Under the pieces are notes generated by a model that saw nothing but the letters and a program-made list of their open reading frames with translations, did not search any database and was not told the origin of the DNA. A program made the position numbers and the translations under genes. Shown here piece after piece: positions 27,188 through 36,100 of a stretch of DNA of 64,000 nt. The stretch comes from Streptomyces deccanensis. Its GTDB lineage: Bacteria; Actinomycetota; Actinomycetes; Streptomycetales; Streptomycetaceae. The stretch is from assembly GCF_022385335.1 (NCBI RefSeq), contig NZ_CP092431.1, positions 5,766,001 through 5,830,000 on the forward strand, in the 5' to 3' direction. Every line of letters begins with the position of its first letter. The stretch's first letter is position 1.

Positions 27188-29332
27188 GTGCATGAGGCAG
27201 TCTTCTGCCTCGTGGGGAGCCCTTCGCAGCACAACAGCCGTATAGGTCCGGGCCGACAGCCGGGTCCTGCCGACCCCGGCGCGCACATGGTCGTCTGCGG
27301 CGACGACGGGCTGGCGCACCGGCTCGCCGCCGAACTGCGGACCGTGTACCGGGAGCAGGTGACCCTCGTCGTGCCGCCCACCGCGAGGATCGCCCAGCGG
27401 CCGGTCGTCGGGCGCGCCCGCACCGCCGCCGCGCTCCTCGACCGGGTGACGGCGGTCGTCAACAGGGCGGCGGGCAACGGAGATCCGGCCCCCGGCGACC
27501 GGACCGGCGACCGGACCGGCGACCGCACCGGCGGGACCGGGGCGCGGACCGGCGGCGGAACCGGAGAGCGGGGCGACCGGGGCGAAAGAGGCGACCGGGG
27601 CGGCGGCAGGAACAGCCCCCGGGACGGCGGTGAACGGGTCCTGGAGGCCGGGGAGGCCACCGAGGCGGTGCTCGCCGAGGCCGGTGTGGAGCGGGCCGCC
27701 GCGCTGGCCCTGGTGTACGACGACGACGAGACCAACATCCGCGCGGCCCTCACCGCCCGCCGCCTCAACCCGCGCCTGCGCCTCGTCCTGCGGCTCTACA
27801 ACCGCCGGTTGGGTCAGCACATCGAGGAACTCCTCGACCAGGCCTCGGCGTTGGCGACGGGAGGCGCCGCCGCCGACGGGGTCGACGGTTTCGGCGCCTC
27901 GACGACCGTCCTGTCCGACGCCGACACGGCCGCACCCGCGCTGGCGGCGACCGCCGTGGCCGGCACCAGCAAGGTCGTCCAGACGGACGGGCTGATGCTC
28001 AGGGCCGTGGAGCGCCCGCCGGGCCGGGCGGGTCAGGGCGCGGCAGGCCAGGGTTCCGGGGGTCAGGGCTCCGGAGGCCTGTGCACCCTCGCGCTGCTGT
28101 CGGCCACCACCAACGACCCCGCCGGAACCGAGGGTTCCGAGGGCAGCGGGGAACGCGGCCCCCAACTCCTGCCCGACGAACGGGCGGTGGCGGAGGCCAC
28201 CGGGCGCGGCACCGTCGTCCTGGACACCGTGCGCTACGCGGGACCCGCGCTGCCGCCCGGCCGGTCCGGCGGCGGGCCGCTCGGGGCTTTCGGATCGCTG
28301 CTCTCGCGGCGGCTGCGGTGGTCCCTCGCGGGGATAATCGGGTGCGTGTTCGCCCTGGCTGTCGCCCAGATGGTGATCACCGGGGAGCATCCGCTCCAGG
28401 CGACGTACGCCACCCTCCTCGACCTCTTCGGCATCGCCGACCCCGCGACCGACCAGAGCGACTCGCGGCAGATCCTCCAACTCCTCTCCGGCCTCATGGG
28501 CTTACTCCTGCTGCCCGTGCTCCTGGCCGCCGTCCTGGAGGCCCTCGGCACGTTCCGCAGCGGCACCGCCCTGCGCAAGCCGCCGCGTGGCCTGTCCGGG
28601 CACGTCGTCCTCCTCGGCCTCGGCAAGATCGGCACCCGGGTGCTCGCCCGCCTGCGCGACCTGCACATCCCGGTCGTCTGCGTCGAAGAGGACCCCGAGG
28701 CACGCGGTCTGGCCGAAGCCCGGCGGCTACGGGTGCCGGTCATCCTCGGCGACGTGACCCAGGAGGGCGTCCTGGAGGCCGCCAAGATCCACCGTGCCCA
28801 CGCCCTCCTCGCGGTCACCAGCTCCGACACGACGAACCTCGAAGCCGGCCTGTACGCCCGTTCCGTACGCCCCGACCTGCGCGTCGTCCTGCGTCTGTAC
28901 GACGACGACTTCGCCACGGCCGTCTACCGCACCCTGCGCGCCGCGCACCCCGGCGCCCTGACGCGCAGCCGCAGCGTCACCCACCTCGCCGCGCCCGCGT
29001 TCGCCGGCGCGATGATGGGGCGCCAGATCCTGGGCGCGATCCCCGTCGAGCGCCGCGTGCTCCTTTTCGCGGCCGTGGAGGTACGAGGACACCGGCGCCT
29101 GGAGGGGCGGACCGTCGCGGAGGCGTTCCGGGCGGGGGCGTGGCGTGTGCTGGCCCTCGACACGGGGGCGTCCGGAGAACCGGGTCCGGAACGGACGCCC
29201 GGGCCGCCGCCGGGTTCGGGACTGATCTGGGACCTCCCACCCACGTACGTCCTCCGAGCCGAGGACCGCGTGGTGCTGGCGGCGACGAGGCGGGGGCTGG
29301 CGGAGCTGCTGGGACGACGGGCGGGGGCGTAG
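27188..29332 (+). CDS. Double RCK_N (TrkA-N) ion-channel-like protein
   Basis: A 714-aa protein. The first NAD-binding domain (MVVCGDDGLAHRLAAELRTV) is split by a Gly/Arg/Asp-rich repeat (DRTGDRTGDRTGG). It resumes with ALALVYDDDETNIRAALTAR. Two membrane segments (about 377-398 and 438-458) flank a pore-like helix (HPLQATYATLLDLFGIADPA). The second RCK domain has GHVVLLGLGKIGTRVLARLR and LLAVTSSDTTNLEAGLYARS. The plan RCK-2TM-RCK resembles putative potassium-channel regulators, but there is no TVGYG filter. The start at GTG 27188 lies only 15 bases after the palindrome; ATG 27287 (MVVCGDDG) is a strong alternative. Confidence 0.8.
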   Translation: MHEAVFCLVGSPSQHNSRIGPGRQPGPADPGAHMVVCGDDGLAHRLAAELRTVYREQVTLVVPPTARIAQRPVVGRARTAAALLDRVTAVVNRAAGNGDPAPGDRTGDRTGDRTGGTGARTGGGTGERGDRGERGDRGGGRNSPRDGGERVLEAGEATEAVLAEAGVERAAALALVYDDDETNIRAALTARRLNPRLRLVLRLYNRRLGQHIEELLDQASALATGGAAADGVDGFGASTTVLSDADTAAPALAATAVAGTSKVVQTDGLMLRAVERPPGRAGQGAAGQGSGGQGSGGLCTLALLSATTNDPAGTEGSEGSGERGPQLLPDERAVAEATGRGTVVLDTVRYAGPALPPGRSGGGPLGAFGSLLSRRLRWSLAGIIGCVFALAVAQMVITGEHPLQATYATLLDLFGIADPATDQSDSRQILQLLSGLMGLLLLPVLLAAVLEALGTFRSGTALRKPPRGLSGHVVLLGLGKIGTRVLARLRDLHIPVVCVEEDPEARGLAEARRLRVPVILGDVTQEGVLEAAKIHRAHALLAVTSSDTTNLEAGLYARSVRPDLRVVLRLYDDDFATAVYRTLRAAHPGALTRSRSVTHLAAPAFAGAMMGRQILGAIPVERRVLLFAAVEVRGHRRLEGRTVAEAFRAGAWRVLALDTGASGEPGPERTPGPPPGSGLIWDLPPTYVLRAEDRVVLAATRRGLAELLGRRAGA

Positions 29333-29374
29333 GTTCTTTGGCCGTCGGTCGGCTGCGGGCCCGGTGGGGCTTCT

Positions 29375-29637
29375 CGCGCAGTTCCCCGCGCCCCTGAAAA
29401 GCAGGGGCTGCGCCCCGAGCTTTTCAGGCCCACGGGACCGTGGTCTTCCAGGCCCACGGGACCGTGGTCTTCCAGGCCCACGGGACCGTGGTCTTCCAGG
29501 CCCACGGGACCGTGGTCTTCCAGGCCCACGGGACCGTGGTCTTCCAGGCCCACGGGACCGTGGTCTTCCAGGCCCGCGGGACCCTGGTCTTTTAGGCCCG
29601 CAGGGCCTGGTCTTTGAGGGGCGCGGGGAACTGCGCG
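29375..29637. repeat. Eight-unit 24-bp hairpin array framed by the 20-bp inverted element
   Basis: The outer arms are CGCGCAGTTCCCCGCGCCCC (29375-29394) and its inverse (29618-29637). Inside are eight head-to-tail 24-bp units from 29426 to 29617. The first six are identical, and the last two are degenerate. Each unit contains the palindrome CCACGG-GA-CCGTGG and the word TCTTCC. The array separates two converging genes and is probably a chain of terminator-like hairpins. It fills the whole 332-base gap, and I see no gene in it. Confidence 0.9.
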
Positions 29638-29664
29638 AGAAGCCCCACCGGCCCGCAGCCGACC

Positions 29665-30813
29665 TCACTCGCAGGCAACCCCGTGCACATCCCACGCCGG
29701 AAACGGATCATCAAGGGCGCCGCACCCCACCTCGTCCCCCTCCACCAGACACCCGGCGAGAGCCCCCCGCAACGCATCCCCCCGCAACCCGGTCCCGATG
29801 AACACCAACTCCTGCGCGAACGGCGCCTCCTCATCCTGCGCCGCCGTAGGTTCGAAGCGAGCCACCGACCCCGCCTGGGACCACAGCCCGACGACCCCCG
29901 GCCGCCCGGCGAGCGTGAAGAACCCCTTGGACCGCAGCACCTGCCCGAACGCACCGCTGTCGAGCCCCTCGGTCACGAACTCCCACAACCGCCCGGGATG
30001 AAAGGGCCGTTCGGCGCGGAAGACCGTAGACGAGATGCCGTACTCCTCGGTCTCCGGCACATGCTCCCCGTTCAGCTCCCGCACCCACCCCGGCGCCTGC
30101 TGGGCCCGTTCGAGATCGAACGCCGCCGTGCCGAGCACGTCCTGGACCCGCACCCGCCCATGGCTGACCGGCACGATCCGCGCCGCCGGGTTGAGCCGGG
30201 CCAGGGTCGCCGCGAGCCGCTCGGCGGTCGCCGTGTCGACGAGGTCGAGCTTGTTCAGCACGATCACGTCGGCGAACTCCACCTGGTCCATGAGCAGATC
30301 GCTCACGGTGCGCTCGTCGTCCTCGTACTGGTCGAGCCCCCGCGCCACCAGTTCGTCCCCGCCCGCGAGCTCCGGCAGGAAGTTCACCGCGTCGACGACC
30401 GTGACCATCGTGTCGAGCCGGGCGAGATCCCCGAGCGTGGCCCCGTCGTCCCGCGCGAAGGCGAAGGTCGCCGCGACGGGCATCGGTTCGGAGATCCCGG
30501 AGCTCTCGATCAGCAGATAGTCGAAACGCCCCTCGCGCGCGAGCCGGTCCACCTCCTCCAGCAGATCGTCGCGCAGGGTGCAGCAGATGCACCCGTTGGT
30601 CATCTCGACGAGCCGCTCCTCGGTGCGGGACAGCGCCGCCTCGCCCCCGCGCACGAGCGCGGCGTCGATGTTGACCTCGCTCATGTCGTTGACGATCACC
30701 GCCACCCGCAACCCCTCACGGTTGCCGAGGACATGGTTGAGCAGGGTGGTCTTGCCCGCGCCGAGGAACCCGGACAGGACGGTGACGGGCAGCCGCTCCC
30801 GGAGCGTGGTCAC
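29665..30813 (-). CDS. COG0523 (CobW/ZigA-like) GTPase metallochaperone
   Basis: A 382-aa protein from ATG 30813. It begins with [20 protein letters not shown] (P-loop GFLGAGKT, 15-22). The metal motif is GCICC (Cys75, 77, 78), and the G4 motif is VLNKLDLVD. The C-terminal CobW domain ends after [20 protein letters not shown]. Members of this subgroup move zinc to client proteins when zinc is scarce. It lies 4 bases after a zinc-free L32 gene on the same strand, and a Zur-like box precedes the pair; together these point to zinc-limitation control. Confidence 0.92.
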   Translation of the reverse strand: MTTLRERLPVTVLSGFLGAGKTTLLNHVLGNREGLRVAVIVNDMSEVNIDAALVRGGEAALSRTEERLVEMTNGCICCTLRDDLLEEVDRLAREGRFDYLLIESSGISEPMPVAATFAFARDDGATLGDLARLDTMVTVVDAVNFLPELAGGDELVARGLDQYEDDERTVSDLLMDQVEFADVIVLNKLDLVDTATAERLAATLARLNPAARIVPVSHGRVRVQDVLGTAAFDLERAQQAPGWVRELNGEHVPETEEYGISSTVFRAERPFHPGRLWEFVTEGLDSGAFGQVLRSKGFFTLAGRPGVVGLWSQAGSVARFEPTAAQDEEAPFAQELVFIGTGLRGDALRGALAGCLVEGDEVGCGALDDPFPAWDVHGVACE

Positions 30814-30817
30814 GGCC

Positions 30818-30988
30818 TCAGCCCTCGGGGTGGATGAGCCCGCGCTCGTACGCCTTCAGCAGCCGCTGCGGTACGAGGTGCGTGGTGCCGTCGACGGTGA
30901 ACGGCACCAACTGCGGTGTGCTCGCCTTCCACTGGGCGCGACGGTGCCGGGTGTTGCTGCGGGACATCTTCCGCTTGGGTACGGCCAT
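30818..30988 (-). CDS. rpmF: Ribosomal protein L32, cysteine-free paralogue
   Basis: A 56-aa protein from ATG 30988. It begins [20 protein letters not shown], the L32 signature. The four cysteines of the zinc form are missing; the region reads [20 protein letters not shown]. Cysteine-free L32 replaces the zinc protein on ribosomes during zinc starvation and frees zinc. The stop is 4 bases before the COG0523 start, so the two form an operon. Confidence 0.93.
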   Translation of the reverse strand: MAVPKRKMSRSNTRHRRAQWKASTPQLVPFTVDGTTHLVPQRLLKAYERGLIHPEG

Positions 30989-31027
30989 GGGGTCCTCCTC
31001 CACAGGGTGATGGACCGGAACGCTACA

Positions 31028-31048
31028 TGAAAATGGATCCCATTACTA
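31028..31048. promoter_or_regulatory. Zur-box-like palindrome
   Basis: The arms TGAAAATGG (31028-31036) and CCATTACTA (31040-31048) flank ATC. The AATGG-ATC-CCATT core is perfect. It is AT-rich against its surroundings and resembles Streptomyces Zur sites (TGAAAATG...CATTTTCA). It lies 40 bases before rpmF and upstream of the divergent permease, so it could control both directions. Confidence 0.65.
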
Positions 31049-31157
31049 AAAATGCGGCCCAGGGGCCGTGAGCAACCCCGGCCCGGGCGCCGTATGGGAG
31101 GAAAGGGTCGAACAGGCCCGCTCAGCGCAGCCGTTCCCTACGGAGGTACCGTCCCCC

Positions 31158-32141
31158 GTGGCCACAACCAAGGAAGAAGCCCCCCACCGCGGGCGGCATC
31201 TCGACCCACCCCTCCTGCTCACCATGCTGCTGGTCCTCGCGGTGGTGGCGCAGGCCCCGCTGCGGGGCCTGCTGTCCGCGCCCGTGACGCAGAGCTGGAT
31301 GACCGTGTTCGTCGCGGTGGTCGTTCAGGCGCTGCCGTTCCTGGTCATCGGGGTGCTGCTGTCGGCGGCCATCGCGGTGTTCGTGCCCGCGTCGTTCTTC
31401 GTCCGCGCGCTGCCGAAGCGGCCCGCCCTCGCGGTACCGGCGGCGGGCGCGGCCGGGGTGGTGCTGCCGGGCTGTGAGTGCGCCTCCGTGCCGGTCGCGG
31501 GCGCCCTCGTGCGCCGGGGTGTGACGCCCGCGGCGGCGCTGGCCTTCCTCCTCTCCGCCCCCGCGATCAACCCGATCGTGCTGACCGCGACCGCCGTGGC
31601 TTTCCCCGGCAACCCCGAGATGGTGCTGGCCAGGCTGGTGGCGAGCCTGCTGGTGGCCTGCGCGATGGGCTGGCTGTGGCTACGACTGGGCCGCGGCGAG
31701 TGGATGCGCCCGCCGGAGCGGCCGTCCTACGAGGGCCAGGGCAAGGGCGCGGCCTTCTGGGGCTCGGTGCGGCACGACGTGATGCACGCGGGCGGGTTCC
31801 TGGTCGTCGGCGCGATGGCGGCGGCCACGCTCAAGGCGGTCGTCCCGGCGACCTGGCTGAACGCCGCCGCCGACAACCCGGTGATCGCGATCCTCGCCCT
31901 CGCCGTCCTGGCCGTACTGCTGTCGATCTGTTCGGAGGCGGACGCGTTCGTGGCGGCCTCCCTGACGCAGTTCTCCCTGACCTCCCGGCTGGCCTTCCTG
32001 GTCGTCGGTCCGATGATCGACCTGAAACTCTTCGCCATGCAGACCGCCACCTTCGGCCGCGCCTTCGCGCTCCGCTTCGCCCCCGCCACCTTCGCCCTCG
32101 CGATCCTGGTGTCGGCCCTCGTCGGGGCGGTGCTGCTGTGA
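31158..32141 (+). CDS. YraQ/DUF318 family permease
   Basis: A 327-aa protein from GTG 31158, with GGAGG 11 bases upstream; an in-frame GTG at 31068 would add 30 residues. It has about eight TM segments. The family motif VVLPGCECASVPVAGALVRR carries a C-x-C, and FLLSAPAINPIVLTATAVAF and ICSEADAFVAASL follow. DUF318 permeases move small or metal-bound solutes, with ArsP the best known. It overlaps the next gene by 4 bases (GTGA). The context suggests a role in metal balance, probably zinc, but that is inference. Confidence 0.85.
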   Translation: MATTKEEAPHRGRHLDPPLLLTMLLVLAVVAQAPLRGLLSAPVTQSWMTVFVAVVVQALPFLVIGVLLSAAIAVFVPASFFVRALPKRPALAVPAAGAAGVVLPGCECASVPVAGALVRRGVTPAAALAFLLSAPAINPIVLTATAVAFPGNPEMVLARLVASLLVACAMGWLWLRLGRGEWMRPPERPSYEGQGKGAAFWGSVRHDVMHAGGFLVVGAMAAATLKAVVPATWLNAAADNPVIAILALAVLAVLLSICSEADAFVAASLTQFSLTSRLAFLVVGPMIDLKLFAMQTATFGRAFALRFAPATFALAILVSALVGAVLL

Positions 32142-32941
32142 ACCGCCAGGCCCAGACCGTCGTCCTCTTCCTCACCGGCGGAGCCCTGCTGCACGCCGGC
32201 TTCACCGACCTCTACCTCCGCTACGTCAAGGCCGGCCTGCGCCCCCTCCTCATCGGCGCGGGCCTCGTCCTCATCACCGCCGCCGTCGCCACGCTCTGGT
32301 ACGAACGCCGGGCGCGCCACCAGGAGCGCCGGGCCGAGCCACACGCCCCCGCCGACGCACCGGAAGCGCCTGCCGACGCACCGCACGCCCATGCCGACGA
32401 GCCGCACGCCCCTACTGAGGAACACCCCCACCGCGAACCCCGGGTCTCCTGGCTGCTCGTCCTCCCGCTGCTCGCCCTCGTCCTGGTCGCCCCGCCCGCC
32501 GCCGGTTCCTACACCGCGATGCGCACCGGCACGGCCCTCCAGGAACAGCCCTGGGGCTATCCGAAGCTCCCCGCCGACGGCACCCTCCGCCTGAGCGTCG
32601 CCGACTACGCGGGCCGCGCGGTCTACGACGAGGGACGCGCCCTCGCGGGCCGCCCGCTCAAGGTCACGGGCTTCCTCGCCTTCGACGACTCCGGCACGCC
32701 GTACCTGGTCCGCATGGCCCTCAACTGCTGTGCCGCGGACGCCCAGCCCGTCAAGATCGCCCTCACCGGCGAACTCCCGGCCGTGCTCCAGCCGGACACC
32801 TGGATCGAGGTCACCGGCACCTACACGCCGAAGCGGACCGAGGACCCCCTCAACGGCACGGCCGTCCCCTACCTCAGGGTCACCGCGACCAAGCCGGTGA
32901 AGGCGCCGCAGGACCCGTACGACGAGGCCTGGAACGGCTGA
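32138..32941 (+). CDS. TIGR03943 family membrane protein (YcgQ-like)
   Basis: A 267-aa protein from GTG 32138, coupled to the permease. Two N-terminal TM segments precede a His/Ala/Pro-rich linker (PHAHADEPHAPTEEHPHRE), a likely metal-binding stretch. A third TM (WLLVLPLLALVLVAPPAAGS) precedes an exterior domain with VTGFLAFDDSGTPYLVRMAL and NCCAADAQPVKIALTG, which carries a Cys-Cys pair. DUF318 permease plus TIGR03943 is a conserved gene pair in Gram-positive bacteria. A terminator follows. Confidence 0.88.
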   Translation: MNRQAQTVVLFLTGGALLHAGFTDLYLRYVKAGLRPLLIGAGLVLITAAVATLWYERRARHQERRAEPHAPADAPEAPADAPHAHADEPHAPTEEHPHREPRVSWLLVLPLLALVLVAPPAAGSYTAMRTGTALQEQPWGYPKLPADGTLRLSVADYAGRAVYDEGRALAGRPLKVTGFLAFDDSGTPYLVRMALNCCAADAQPVKIALTGELPAVLQPDTWIEVTGTYTPKRTEDPLNGTAVPYLRVTATKPVKAPQDPYDEAWNG

Positions 32942-32985
32942 GACGGGGGAGGGGCGGCGGGCGAAGGCCCGGAGGGCATGAAAGG

Positions 32986-33025
32986 GCCCGGTCGCTGGCG
33001 ACGGGGGATGCACCAGCGACCGGGC
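32986..33025 (+). terminator. Strong stem-loop after the permease operon
   Basis: GCCCGGTCGCTGG and CCAGCGACCGGGC are perfect 13-bp arms with a 14-base loop, 45 bases after the stop of the TIGR03943 gene. There is no long T-run, as is usual in Streptomyces. Confidence 0.8.
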
Positions 33026-33089
33026 TATGGCCAAGGCTAACAAGGCTGTTCGCGGGACGGGAGCCGACTGGTCGATAGCGTTGACAAGT

Positions 33090-33105
33090 TGTGATCGGGA
33101 TCACG
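33090..33105. promoter_or_regulatory. Orphan Crp-like palindrome behind a TTGACA box
   Basis: TGTGATCGGGATCACG has perfect GTGATC/GATCAC arms and differs little from the site at 27158. TTGACA stands just before it at 33081-33086. It sits between the 3' ends of two converging genes, where no start codon uses it. Confidence 0.35.
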
Positions 33106-33198
33106 CGGGCTCACGGGCCCGTCCACCTCGCCCCCGGTCCCGCGCGGATGGCCGGAACCGACCGGGGACCAGCCGCGAACGCCCTGCTCAGCGGCCTG

Positions 33199-36100
33199 TC
33201 AGGCACCCTCGCACGGCGGCTCGTACGACAGCCGCGGCAAGTACTCGTCCCACTTCTCCCGCGTGAGCACCCCGCGCGTCGTCGAGCAGATGTGCCGTAC
33301 GGCGTCGTCGACATCGAGATTCCACAGCCGTACGGTGTCGGCGCCGCTGGAGACCCCGAGCATGTCGCTGTCCGGGCTGAAGGACAGGAACTGGCCCGTC
33401 TTGGCGTTGGGGCTCATCGCCCGGCCGATGGGGGAGGCCTCGGCGGGGCGGGACACGTCCCAGAGGTGGACGGTGCTGTCGTTGCCGCCGCTGGCCAGGG
33501 TCTCGCCGTCCGGGCTGAAGGTCAGCGAGACGACCGTCTCGGTGTGGCCGACGAGCGGGGCGCCCAGGCGTGTCGCCTCGCGCGGGTCGGAGACGTCCCA
33601 GAGCCGGACCGTGTCGTCGCCACCGCCGCTGGCCAGCGTCCGGCCGTCCGGGCTGTAGACGAGGTCGCTGACCGCGCCGCGGTGAGCGGTGAGCGGCCCG
33701 TCGAGACGCCGGGACCGGGCCGGGTCCGCCACGTCCCAGAGCCGGATGGTGCCGTCCGCGCTGCCGCTGGCGAGCGTCCGGCCGTCCGGGCTGAAGACCA
33801 GGGCGAGGATGTAGCCCTTGTGCCCGGTGAGGGGCTTACCGAGCGGGACGACCCGGGAGGGGTCGCGGACGTCCCACAACTGCACGTCGTGATCGCCGTA
33901 GGAGGTCGCCAGGACCCGCCCGTCCGGGCTGTACGCCTGCGCGTCCGTGTACCGGATCCGCAGCGGCAGCGGCGACCCCCGCAGGACCGGGCGGGCCGGG
34001 TCGCTGACGTCCCACAGATACAGCGCCCGGTTCCCGGCCACGATCGAGAGGATGCGCCCGTCGGGGGAGAACGACAGGGAACGGTTGCCGCTGTCCTTGA
34101 GCGTGAACGCCTTCCCCAGCAGCACGGGACGGCCGGGCTCCGCCACGTTCCACAGCCGGATCCGCCCGTCCCGCCCGGCCGTGGCCAGCACCCGCCCGTC
34201 CGGCCGGAACACCCCGTTCCGGCCGACCATGTCCGAGGTCGGCACCGACCACAGCCGCACCTTGCTGTCGCCGCTGCCGGTGGCGAGGGTCCGGCCGTCC
34301 GGGCTGAACCCCAGGGCGAACATCTCCCCGCTCGCCCCGGCCAGCGGCTCGCCGACCTGCGACGGGTAGGCGGGGTCCGCCACGTTCCACAGACTCGCCG
34401 TGCTGTCCGCGCTGGCGGCGGCGAGCGTGCTGCCGTCCGGGCTGAAGGCCACGGACCAGATGGGGCCCGTGTGCCCGGTGAGCGGCGCGCCCAGCGCACG
34501 CGCCCGGCGCGGCTCGGCCACGTCCCAGAGCCGGACGGTGTTGTCCGAACTACCGCTGGCCAGCGTCCGCCCGTCGGGACTGAAGGCCAGCGAGTGCACC
34601 AGGCTCGTATGGCCCTTGAGTACGGGGCCCACCGCGCGTGGCGCACGCGGATCGGCCACGTCCCACAGCCGGATCGTGTTGTCGTCGCCCCCGGTCGCCA
34701 GCGTCTTCCCGTCGGGCCCGAACGCGACGGCGCGTACGGGAGCGCTGTGCCCGGTGAGCGGCGCGCCGAGCTCCGTCACGTGCGCCGGGTCGCTCACGTC
34801 CCACAGCCGTACGGTGCGGTCCTCGCCCACGGACGCCAGCGTCCTCCCGTCCGGACTGAAGGCGATCAGGAAGATCGTGCCGTCGTGCCCCTCCAGTGGT
34901 GCGCCCAGCGCGCGCGGCGCACGCGGGTCCCGCACGTCCCACATACGGATCGTGCCGTCGTCGCCGGCGCTGGCGAGCGTACGGCCGTCCGGCGCGAAGA
35001 CGGCGCTGCTCACCCAACTGGTGTGCCCGGTGAGGGGCCTGCCCAGGGCCTTGGCCCGGGACGGGTCCGCCACGTCCCACAGCCGTACGGAACGGTCGTA
35101 GCTGGCGGTGGCCAGATACTTCCCGTCGGGGCTGAAGGAGGTGAGGTAGACGGCACCGCCGTGGCCGAGCAGCGGGGTGGCCAGGGGCGCGTTGACGATG
35201 GAGACGAGCCGGTTGCCGGTGCCCTCGTCGTCGGGCCGAAGATCGTGCGCCACCAGGTCGAGCTGGGCCGACAGCGACGGATCCGAGTACTGGACCCGGT
35301 CGGCCTGGGCGAGAACCTGCTCGAACACCGCGTCGTTGCGCTGCTGCCAGGCGACCACCGCCGAGCCGACAGCCACCAGGGCGAACGCCACCAGCGCCGC
35401 CACGGCACTCCGCCGGATCCGCACGGTACGCCGACGCAGCCGGACGGAGGCGGCCAGGAACTCCACGGCGCTACGGGTGAGGAAGATGCCGCCGGGGGCG
35501 TCGGGGACGGTGGGGTCTCCGGGGGCGCCGCTGGAGTTCTTGGAGCCGCCGGTGCCGTTCTTTCCCTGGGCGCCGCCCTTCGCCGCCGCTTCTCCGGGGC
35601 CTCGCTTGCCGCCGGTACTCCCGGCGTCCACGGTGGACTTGGCCCAGGTGTGCGCCTGTTCGAGCCGCGAACCCCGGTAGAGCAGCGAGGAATCGCGCCC
35701 GGAGTCCTCCCAGGCGCGGCCGTCCTCCTCCAACCGCTGCCGCAGCAGATGGTCGTTGCGGCCCTCGTCGATCCACCCGCGCAGGCGCGGCCAGGCGTGC
35801 AGCAGCGCCTCATGGGTGATCTCCACGGTCTCCGCGTCCAGCGTCAGCAGCCGGGCGCGGGCCATCGCCTCCAGCGACTCCTCGGTCTTGGCCGGGTCCG
35901 CCGAGCCGTCCGCGAGCTGCCGCCGGGTGCCACGGCGCCGGGTGGCCTGGGTGTCCTCGCCCAGCCGGACCAGCCGCAGCAACAGCAGCCGCGCCGCCGA
36001 ACGAGCCGCCGGGTCCAGCCCCGACCAGGCCCGCTCGGCGGTGGCCGCCACCGCGCCCTGGATACCGCCGGCCGCCCGATAACCGGCCAGCGTCAACCGG

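Noticed and set aside
29426..29617. CRISPR array
   Set aside because: The units are directly adjacent with no spacers, and each is itself a hairpin. No cas genes are nearby.
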